Part shown: in pieces, positions 7,472 through 12,408 of the stretch | How positions within the stretch are numbered: position 1 is the first letter of the stretch | Layout: each line of letters opens with the position of its first letter | Assembly: GCA_045635745.1 (NCBI GenBank) | Contig: JAZTWG010000012.1 | Span: forward strand, 1 to 12,408 | Length of the DNA stretch: 12,408 bases | DNA from: SIG78 sp045635745 | Lineage (GTDB): Bacteria; Verrucomicrobiota; Lentisphaeria; Victivallales; Victivallaceae | Direction of reading: 5' to 3' | Notes under the pieces: generated by a model | The model's database searches: none | The model's input: only the letters and a program-made list of their open reading frames with translations | Told to the model about the DNA's origin: nothing | Position numbers and translations under genes: made by a program

Positions 7472-8530
7472 TTATTTTATGTTAATTTTTTTGTAAAAAG
7501 CTGATTCCCGCAAAATGAGTTCGCCGGGGATGCGGATTATCTCGGCGACATTGGATTTTTCCCGGATCTGGCGGCAGAGCATTTGTACGGCCATTCCCAA
7601 ATATGGCTCTCTGGGGTGATGAGTGGTGGTAAGTTTAGGCGTTCCAAGCGGGGTAAATCCCCAGCTTTCCATGTTTCCAAGCCCGGTGATGTGAAAATCT
7701 CCCGGTTGCAGACCACGCTCCATCATAGCATCAAAAAATCCCCATGCGATCATGTCAGCACTGGTTATGTGCAGTATTTCCGGATCTGCGGAAATATTCA
7801 TAGCGTATTTGCTGGCGCCGATAATGGTATTGATTTCTCCTAAACAGACATATTCTATTGCTGAATCGTCCCAGTCGGAACCGGCAACGGCAGCTTGCAT
7901 GATCTCAAAAAATTCCTTCCGCCGGTAATGAAAATAACACTTTTTTATGCCCCATTGTTTGGCTTTTTTCAAGATCTTACCGAAAGCACTTATATAGTCA
8001 GCAACTATCTGATTGCCTGTTGCAAGTTGATAAAATGTGGGCCACGGCCAGAGTTTGGGACGGTCAAATTCATAAATAAGCTGTTTGGAATTATGGTCAG
8101 TGAATCTGGTATCGACGATCAATCCGTCAAAACTCCGGAATATGTGGGGGCTGAAATTGGCATTTTTCAAATCTTGAAATGAGAACAGTTGATAGTCGCA
8201 CTGGTTTTTTTCCAGAAGCAGCAACAGGTGCTTTACAAGATAAGAATAAGTGGAAAAATCGCTGATATCACGACATTCGAGCAAACATGCAATTTTCGGG
8301 CGTGCGATTTCTTTTTTGCGGAAAGATCCGGAACCGTGTTTGCGGGTGATCGCTCCTTCGTCGGCCAGCAGATTGAGTGCAGAGTTGGCAGTTTGATGCG
8401 AACAATTATACAAACCGGCAAGCTGGCGGGCAGAAAATATTCTGCCGGAAGCAGGTATTTCACCGGTATCAATTTTTTTGCGCAAATCGTCAGCGATCTG
8501 CAAAACAAGATTTTTGGAAATATTTTTCAT
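7472..8530 (-). CDS. GntR-type winged-helix regulator with LacI-type sugar-sensor domain (operon regulator)
   Basis: This is 352 aa from the chosen ATG at 8530. Residues 1-72 are a GntR-family winged helix: LVLQIADDLRKKIDTGEIPA, then SARQLAGLYNCSHQTANSAL (33-52), then LLADEGAITRKHGSGSF (54-70). The remainder resembles the periplasmic-binding/LacI sensor fold. Its closing part is characteristic: ADMIAWGFFDAMMERGLQPGDFHITGLG (258-285), then LTTTHHPREPYLGMAVQML (300-318) and IPGELILRES (334-343). The frame is open to another ATG at 8623, but those extra 31 residues do not resemble the family, so the start before MKNISKN is preferred. No strong Shine-Dalgarno site is visible. As first gene of the operon it probably senses a sugar from the glycan processed by the downstream enzymes and controls its own transcription. 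The ligand is unknown. Confidence 0.85.
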   Translation of the reverse strand: MKNISKNLVLQIADDLRKKIDTGEIPASGRIFSARQLAGLYNCSHQTANSALNLLADEGAITRKHGSGSFRKKEIARPKIACLLECRDISDFSTYSYLVKHLLLLLEKNQCDYQLFSFQDLKNANFSPHIFRSFDGLIVDTRFTDHNSKQLIYEFDRPKLWPWPTFYQLATGNQIVADYISAFGKILKKAKQWGIKKCYFHYRRKEFFEIMQAAVAGSDWDDSAIEYVCLGEINTIIGASKYAMNISADPEILHITSADMIAWGFFDAMMERGLQPGDFHITGLGNMESWGFTPLGTPKLTTTHHPREPYLGMAVQMLCRQIREKSNVAEIIRIPGELILRESAFYKKINIK

Positions 8531-8550
8531 AGCTGTACTTTGTAACTTGC

Positions 8551-8570
8551 ACTTGAATAAAAATACAAGT
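8551..8570. promoter_or_regulatory. candidate operator of the minus-strand operon
   Basis: ACTTG (8551-8555) and CAAGT (8566-8570) form a 20-bp interrupted palindrome with two further symmetric base pairs inside (8557/8564, 8558/8563). It overlaps the proposed -10 element of the operon promoter and lies 21 bp before the regulator's ATG, a position suited to autorepression. More copies of the half-site lie nearby. This is a prediction from symmetry and position. Confidence 0.35.
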
Positions 8571-8587
8571 TTTTTCCGGCAAGTCAA
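8560..8587 (-). promoter_or_regulatory. candidate sigma70-like promoter of the five-gene operon
   Basis: On the minus strand, TTGACT (8587-8582) is separated by 16 bp from TATTTT (8565-8560). Transcription would begin about 25-30 nt before the regulator's ATG at 8530. Other TTGAC-like hexamers lie further upstream (8617-8630 region), so alternative start points are possible. Confidence 0.4.
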
Positions 8588-8850
8588 ATTCAATGCTGTA
8601 AAAAGCATAAACAATAGCGTCAAGTGTCAAATAAAGTGTAAAATTTTCAAGCTGCCAAAAGCTTTTCAAGTTTATAAAAACAGTAACAGCCCCGGCTCTC
8701 TTTATTGCCACTCGTTTTTAAGGGCCATAATAAAATATATACCGGCTCATATCAGCCTCTGATGATTTCTGTGAAGAGATTTTCAATCTCAGCGGAGTAA
8801 CTTTTTGAAAAACATTATAACAGGGGCGTATATGTGTTTTTTTGGGGGAT

Positions 8851-8887
8851 ATACAACTGATTGACAGTTTTTTTGAGCGGGTTGTAT
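8851..8887. promoter_or_regulatory. inverted repeat spanning the + strand regulator promoter
   Basis: ATACAAC (8851-8857) and GTTGTAT (8881-8887) are perfect 7-bp inverted copies, 23 bp apart. They bracket a consensus TTGACA and overlap the proposed -10, as expected for an operator of the regulator encoded at 9035. The half-site differs from the ACTTG/CAAGT sites on the other side, which would fit two regulators with different specificities. Confidence 0.3.
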
Positions 8888-8890
8888 TTG
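8861..8890 (+). promoter_or_regulatory. candidate promoter of the right-hand regulator gene
   Basis: A consensus -35 TTGACA (8861-8866) is followed after 18 bp by TATTTG (8885-8890). This would leave an untranslated leader of roughly 135-140 nt. A weaker alternative closer to the gene pairs TTGATT with TAAATT 17 bp later, shortly before position 9001. Confidence 0.35.
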
Positions 8891-8898
8891 ATTGATGG

Positions 8899-8910
8899 AT
8901 AACTTGTTAT
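8899..8910. promoter_or_regulatory. short palindrome ATAAC-tt-GTTAT
   Basis: Two 5-bp arms in inverted orientation flank a TT centre just downstream of the proposed -10 at 8885-8890, about where transcription would begin. A repressor bound here would block initiation. It is short and A/T-rich, so chance occurrence is quite possible. Confidence 0.25.
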
Positions 8911-9034
8911 ATATATCCTTCCTTGTTTTTATATTATTAAATATCCGATTTTTCTGTTTGAGGACTTGATTTTGAAGAGTTTTTCTGTTAAATTTACTCC
9001 ATGACAGTTATTTTTCAGCTTGAAAGATCGCATT

Positions 9035-10117
9035 ATGAACAAACGTGATTGGAATTTGCCGCGTTACAAAGAGTTGCGTAACATTATAGCACAGGATATT
9101 GCCGTAGGTAAGTATCCGGCCGGAAGCGAACTGCCCAGTACAAGGGAGTTTTGTGAGAAATATAATGTGAGTCATAACACTGTTGAATTGGCGATCCGTT
9201 TGCTTGCCGAAGAAAAACTTATCCGCCGCAGCAGCGGACGTCGTGCCAAGGTCTTGGCAGCCCAGAAAAAATCCAATCTCTGGATCGCAATTATTGATAA
9301 TAATCCGGAAGGAAACATATTATCAAATTATCAGGAATCGCCGTGGCAGTGGACTATCAGCAACGAAATAACCCGGTGTTTGCTGCGTGACGGCAATGTA
9401 GCTTTGCATCTTTCGCTTTGCGGCAGCTGGAAAGAACATTTGAGTAAAGCTGACGGTGCTATTATTGTAAAGAGCAACGCTATTGCGTGTAAATTACCTG
9501 ATTTATCAGCAAGCGGTTTTCCGCAGCTGCCGTGTGTTTATATCGATCCCAGGGCTGTATCTTTGAGCGATAACACCATAAAGCTGGATTATTCTTCTGC
9601 ATGCCGCCAGATTGCCACTTATTTTTTAATCAATGGGGTAGAGCATTTTCTGGTTCGCGATATTATCGACAGCGGCTTGGATTGCAATATGGCATATTGC
9701 CGTTTTCAGGAATTTTACCGGACTTTGGCTGAAAATTCTGTTTCAGAAGATTTTATACATAAGCTGCATATATCCGATGGCGTGCTTCCCGACGAAAAAC
9801 TTTTGAGCGTTATTGAAGATAAACTGAAAACGCTGCCCGGCAAAGTCGGAGTGCTTTGTTCGCAGGATATTGTTGCCGGACAGGTTTGTGCAATGGCTTC
9901 TGCTTGCGGCAGAACCTTGAAAAAAGATTTGTTTGCAGCCGGAATATCCGGCTTGCCGGAACTGTATTCCGGTACTCCGGCTTTGAGTTCAATAAAAGTA
10001 CCGTTCGAGGAGATTGCCGAGGATTGTTTGAATATGCTCTACGATATGATTTCCAGAAAAGTCCATCAACTGCCGGGCAGGGTGTATAATCTGAAATTCT
10101 GTCCGCGTGATACCTGA
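9035..10117 (+). CDS. GntR-type winged-helix regulator with LacI-type sensor domain
   Basis: This is 360 aa from ATG 9035. An in-frame TTG at 9020 is less likely because the family pattern begins right after the ATG. Residues about 5-75 form a GntR winged helix: LPRYKELRNIIAQDIAVGKY, then PAGSELPSTREFCEKYNVSH, then NTVELAIRLLAEEKLIRRSSG. The C-terminal part has the LacI/PBP-like sensor signature: VGVLCSQDIVAGQVCAMASA, then LFAAGISGLPEL and LSSIKVPFEEIAEDCLNML. The Shine-Dalgarno match is weak. The gene is divergent from the left-hand regulator and lies 68 bp upstream of the GH28-like gene on the same strand. The natural inference is that it controls that enzyme gene, and perhaps itself, in response to a sugar. 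The two regulators share architecture but differ clearly in sequence, so they are unlikely to be a recent duplication. Confidence 0.87.
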   Translation: MNKRDWNLPRYKELRNIIAQDIAVGKYPAGSELPSTREFCEKYNVSHNTVELAIRLLAEEKLIRRSSGRRAKVLAAQKKSNLWIAIIDNNPEGNILSNYQESPWQWTISNEITRCLLRDGNVALHLSLCGSWKEHLSKADGAIIVKSNAIACKLPDLSASGFPQLPCVYIDPRAVSLSDNTIKLDYSSACRQIATYFLINGVEHFLVRDIIDSGLDCNMAYCRFQEFYRTLAENSVSEDFIHKLHISDGVLPDEKLLSVIEDKLKTLPGKVGVLCSQDIVAGQVCAMASACGRTLKKDLFAAGISGLPELYSGTPALSSIKVPFEEIAEDCLNMLYDMISRKVHQLPGRVYNLKFCPRDT

Positions 10118-10133
10118 TAGATCTGTGATAAAT

Positions 10134-10162
10134 TTGTCTGCAATAATATAATATGATATAAT
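10134..10162 (+). promoter_or_regulatory. sigma70-like promoter of the GH28-like gene
   Basis: TTGTCT (10134-10139) is followed by a 17-bp spacer and a perfect TATAAT (10157-10162). Transcription would start about 7 nt later, just before the AAGGA site (10171-10175) of the gene starting at 10186, giving a very short leader. The spacer is an unusually A/T-rich run (ATAATATAATATGATA). The enzyme can therefore be transcribed separately from the regulator just upstream, which ends at 10117. Confidence 0.5.
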
Positions 10163-10185
10163 ATAAACGAAAGGAATTTTTAATT

Positions 10186-11550
10186 ATGAAAAAAAACTCG
10201 ATTTTTTCGTCGCTGTTGGCTTTTTTTGTTTCCGGCAGTGCAGTTGCTTCCGGACAGGGATTATTGCGTAATGTTCGAGATTTCGGTGCCGTTGGAGATG
10301 GCAAAATGGTCGATACCAAAGCTATTCAGAATGCGATTGATGCCGGCGGCACGGTCTATTTCCCCCGCGGTACCTACCTTACCGGCACTATTGAACTGAA
10401 AAGCAACGGCGGGCTTTTGCTGGATGAAAACGCCGTTCTGCTTGCCAGCACCGATCCCAAAGACTACGAGCGAAAACTTTATGCTTGGGAAAAAAGCGGT
10501 GTCGGTCCCGGGAATCAGGCTCATTTGATAATTGCGGTCGGTAAAGAAAATGTGTTCATTAAAGGCGGTAAAATCGACGGCAACGGCAGAGCTTTTTTTG
10601 CCAACGAAACAATTCGTAACGATTTTGCCGGCGGCCCGATGAAGACAAACCCCAAGTTCTGGCTGATGCAAATGATCATGTTTTATGACTGCAAACATAT
10701 CCGCATAAATGATACCATACTTGATGATTCAAGCTGCTGGAGCTGCTTTTTGCATGGCTGCGAATATGTTACAGTAGATAATGTGCGCGTATTTACCGAC
10801 CCGATGATCGGTCAGGATGACGGAATCGATATTGACGGCTGTCGGCATGTAACGGTCAGTAATTGTGTTATTGACGTTGGTGATGATGCTATTACTCTGC
10901 GGGGTAATGGTAACGCATTTGATCCGGAACGGCCTTGCGAATGGATTACAGTCAGTAATTGCATACTTCGCAGTGCATATGCGCACGCTATCCGAGTCGG
11001 GGTGGGCAACGGCACTATCCGCAACGCCGTATTCAGCAATATAGCTGTACGCGACAGCCATTGCGCAGTACATATCAACAGCAAATATTCCGACAGCGGC
11101 ACAGGGTGTAATATATCGAATATATCGTTCCGGAATATGCAAGTCGATGTTGAGCAGCTTACATATATCTGCCACGATTACAAAAGAGTTAAAGATGTAC
11201 CGTCGTTGCGCAGTGTGGATAATATTGTTTTTGACGGTATTGCCGGTAATGTACGCTTGCCGGTGGTTGTCCGCGGCAATGGGCAGGGTGATATGAAGGA
11301 TCTTACATTCTCCAACATCAGATTGAATGTATTGGGCGATATGAAAGGTATGGAACGCACCAAAGAATTTCTGATGATGAAAGAATCCGATGCAGTGTTT
11401 CACTTCTACAATGTAAAAGATGTGGATCTTTTTAATGTCAAATTGAAATACGAAATTCCGCAGGCGTGGAAGCATGATGTAAAATCTGCCGGCAGCAAGA
11501 ATATCAATATCGAATTTTGCCGTTTCCCGCAGGGCGTTGTCAACGAATAA
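10186..11550 (+). CDS. secreted beta-helix protein, GH28/pectate-lyase superfamily (polygalacturonase-like)
   Basis: This 454-aa protein has a Sec signal peptide of about 22 residues (MKKN, a hydrophobic core, then SAVAS). The mature N terminus carries the superfamily signature NVRDFGAVGDGKMVDTKAIQ (29-48), with PRGTYLTG at 60-67. Parallel beta-helix repeats follow (for example VTVSNCVIDVGDD and ITVSNCILRSAYAH). GH28 catalytic-type motifs are partly kept: QDDGIDID (210-217) in the place of NTDG, GDDAI (232-236) in place of GDDC, and H267 within AHAIRVG in place of GHG. The substrate-binding RIK motif is not recognisable (AVHINSKY, 294-301). AAGGA at 10171-10175 lies 10 nt before the ATG. Cleavage of a uronic-acid-containing or related polysaccharide outside the cytoplasm is likely, but pectin specificity cannot be claimed. 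The regulator encoded immediately upstream probably controls it. Confidence 0.8.
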   Translation: MKKNSIFSSLLAFFVSGSAVASGQGLLRNVRDFGAVGDGKMVDTKAIQNAIDAGGTVYFPRGTYLTGTIELKSNGGLLLDENAVLLASTDPKDYERKLYAWEKSGVGPGNQAHLIIAVGKENVFIKGGKIDGNGRAFFANETIRNDFAGGPMKTNPKFWLMQMIMFYDCKHIRINDTILDDSSCWSCFLHGCEYVTVDNVRVFTDPMIGQDDGIDIDGCRHVTVSNCVIDVGDDAITLRGNGNAFDPERPCEWITVSNCILRSAYAHAIRVGVGNGTIRNAVFSNIAVRDSHCAVHINSKYSDSGTGCNISNISFRNMQVDVEQLTYICHDYKRVKDVPSLRSVDNIVFDGIAGNVRLPVVVRGNGQGDMKDLTFSNIRLNVLGDMKGMERTKEFLMMKESDAVFHFYNVKDVDLFNVKLKYEIPQAWKHDVKSAGSKNINIEFCRFPQGVVNE

Positions 11551-11675
11551 ATTCAGGATAGCAGGCAATGCTTACACTCTGGTGAACACTTGGTGCATCC
11601 GGTAACGATGTTTCAGGCACAATCAGTGCCGTAATCCTGTTGTTTGAAATTTAGCATCTGTTAATCCTCTATTCT

Positions 11676-11696
11676 TGATTTGTTCAAAACAAATCA
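11676..11696. repeat. 9-bp-stem palindrome in the gap after the GH28-like gene
   Basis: TGATTTGTT (11676-11684) and AACAAATCA (11688-11696) are perfect inverted copies with a 3-nt CAA loop. No T-run follows on either strand, so it is not a standard terminator for the GH28-like gene. It may still act as a transcript-end hairpin or a protein-binding site. The rest of the 254-bp gap (11551-11804) holds a smaller hairpin, GGCAC-aatca-GTGCC (11616-11630, first G at 11616), a weak promoter-like pair before the glyoxalase gene (TTGCAT 11744-11749, TATGTT 11767-11772) and no open frame worth calling. Confidence 0.4.
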
Positions 11697-11804
11697 CAGG
11701 AAAAAAAGGAAGTCAAATATCCGTAAGAAAAAACGTTCAGGATTTGCATTTCTCCCTTCGAGGTATTATGTTTTATTGAGGACATAAATAACAGGAGAGT
11801 GATT

Positions 11805-12176
11805 ATGAAATTCCGTATGGTTCACAACAATCTGAACGTTTTTGATCTGGATAAGAGCATCAAATTTTATCAGGACGCCTTTGATATGCACGAAGTCCGC
11901 CGAATCAACGCTAAAGACGGCAGCTTCATTATCGTGTACCTTGAAGACGGCAACAGCAGTCACCAGCTGGAACTTACCTGGCTGCGGGAAATGGATCGCC
12001 CCTACGACCTCGGCGATAACGAATTTCACTTGGCTTTCAAGGTTGATGATTACGAAGGAGCCCACAAACGCCACGCCGAAATGGGCTGCATTTGCTACGA
12101 AAACCCCGACATGGGGATTTATTTTGTGACCGACCCAAATAACTATTGGTTAGAAGTCGTGCCTGAAAAGCGGTAA
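11805..12176 (+). CDS. glyoxalase I-like protein (VOC family, lactoylglutathione lyase type)
   Basis: This 123-aa protein is a single vicinal-oxygen-chelate unit pair. The four metal ligands of bacterial glyoxalase I can be placed: H7 (MVHNNLNV), E56 (HQLELTW), H75 (EFHLAFKV) and E117 (YWLEVVPEK). The stretch ELTWLREMDRPYDLG through HLAFKVDD parallels E. coli GloA closely, and the end DPNNYWLEVVPEK matches its DPDGYKIELIEEK. It is about 12 residues shorter than the E. coli enzyme, losing mainly the loop before the last strand. The expected role is detoxification of methylglyoxal as its glutathione (or another thiol) hemithioacetal in the cytosol, a by-product of sugar catabolism. ATG 11805 is chosen over an in-frame GTG at 11799 because AGGAG (11793-11797) lies 7 nt before the ATG. 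Other VOC activities remain possible. Confidence 0.85.
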   Translation: MKFRMVHNNLNVFDLDKSIKFYQDAFDMHEVRRINAKDGSFIIVYLEDGNSSHQLELTWLREMDRPYDLGDNEFHLAFKVDDYEGAHKRHAEMGCICYENPDMGIYFVTDPNNYWLEVVPEKR

Positions 12177-12180
12177 TTTT

Positions 12181-12408
12181 ATGGCAGATTTAATAGGTGA
12201 ACAAAACTTATCTCCGGAAGCCATACAAAAGCTTGAAATATTTAACACAGCTTTACTTAAGTCAATTAAAGTTGCTTGTAATGGTGACCGGGGATGGGCA
12301 TCCCAAACGATACTGAAAGAATTGCGTGATTTCGTTGAATGCGTGATGTTTTTAATTGCATTTCAAGGCAAAGAATCTCAACGAAAGTATGATTATCAAA
12401 ATATATGC
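12181..12408 (+). CDS. unidentified protein, N-terminal part (runs off the window)
   Basis: An ATG 4 bp after the glyoxalase stop opens a frame of 76 codons with no stop before the window edge. It begins MADLIGEQNLSPEAIQKLEI and continues with a polar, helix-rich sequence (NTALLKSIKVACNGDRGWAS, then TILKELRDFVECVMFLIAFQ). I do not recognise the family. The frame has no clear Shine-Dalgarno site, although the short distance to the glyoxalase gene would allow translational coupling. By hand count its G+C is about 36%, against about 47% in the glyoxalase gene, which may mark the edge of a block of different origin. Being an unbroken frame of this length in A/T-rich DNA supports a real gene. Confidence 0.6.
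   Translation, partial: MADLIGEQNLSPEAIQKLEIFNTALLKSIKVACNGDRGWASQTILKELRDFVECVMFLIAFQGKESQRKYDYQNIC

Larger units (their letters stand above)
8531..9034. other. divergent intergenic region between two regulator genes
   Basis: This 504-bp, A/T-rich region separates two divergently transcribed regulator genes. No credible protein is encoded here; short open frames such as + strand 8478-8762 lack any recognisable feature. The left part carries the candidate promoter of the minus-strand operon and clustered ACTTG/CAAGT half-sites (8545-8549, 8551-8555, 8566-8570, 8580-8584, 8621-8625, 8667-8671). The right part carries candidate + strand promoters and inverted repeats. A small perfect repeat, GAGATT-ttc-AATCTC, lies at 8776-8790. 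The span 8680-8770 holds nothing I can interpret. Confidence 0.6.

Noticed and set aside
8531..8623. N-terminal extension of the left regulator to the ATG at 8623
   Set aside because: The added 31 residues do not fit GntR regulators and would place the candidate promoter and operator inside the coding region.
10119..10127. AGATCTGTG shared with the hairpin loop at 2609-2617
   Set aside because: Nine bases in two gaps, with no symmetry or matching position, is too short to claim a shared site.
10729..11568. A 279-codon minus-strand frame opposite the GH28-like gene
   Set aside because: It is antisense to a clear beta-helix protein; the His/Ile-rich translation is typical of a shadow frame.

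Overview
The window looks like chromosomal DNA from a carbohydrate-degrading member of the Lentisphaerota (Victivallis-like) or a close relative in the Planctomycetota-Verrucomicrobiota group. The clues are two short proteins with a type IV pilin-type leader and a distal H-X9-DG-like motif, a secreted multidomain glycoside-hydrolase-like protein, and GntR-headed regulators with LacI-type sensor domains. These combinations are typical of that group; the assignment is inferred from protein style only.

Layout. At the left edge (2-328, + strand) is the C-terminal end of a probable Gfo/Idh/MocA-family oxidoreductase. It converges on a five-gene operon on the minus strand, read from 8530 down to 391: a GntR/LacI-type regulator, a pseudopilin-like protein, a secreted 1112-aa glycoside-hydrolase-like protein (CBM9-like, TIM barrel, amidotransferase-like and discoidin-like parts), a second pseudopilin-like protein with a canonical H-X9-DG motif, and a 728-aa glycoside-hydrolase-like protein with no signal peptide. 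The first four genes are 16-24 bp apart, and the three inner genes each have a Shine-Dalgarno site 7 nt before the ATG. The last gene follows an 83-bp gap that holds a hairpin, and it lacks a visible Shine-Dalgarno site.

A divergent intergenic region (8531-9034) holds candidate promoters and inverted repeats. To its right, on the + strand, lie a second GntR/LacI-type regulator (9035-10117) and, behind a good sigma70-like promoter, a secreted beta-helix protein of the GH28/pectate-lyase superfamily (10186-11550). After a 254-bp gap with a 9-bp-stem palindrome come a glyoxalase I-like gene (11805-12176) and, 4 bp later, the beginning of an unrecognised, more A/T-rich gene (12181 to the window edge).

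Taken together, this appears to be two adjacent, separately regulated sugar-polymer utilisation units, each with its own one-component sensor. No SusC/SusD pair and no transporter genes are visible. The left unit is the most interesting part: pseudopilin-like proteins alternate with glycoside hydrolases under one regulator, which suggests (inference) that they are functional partners in capturing or processing a glycan.
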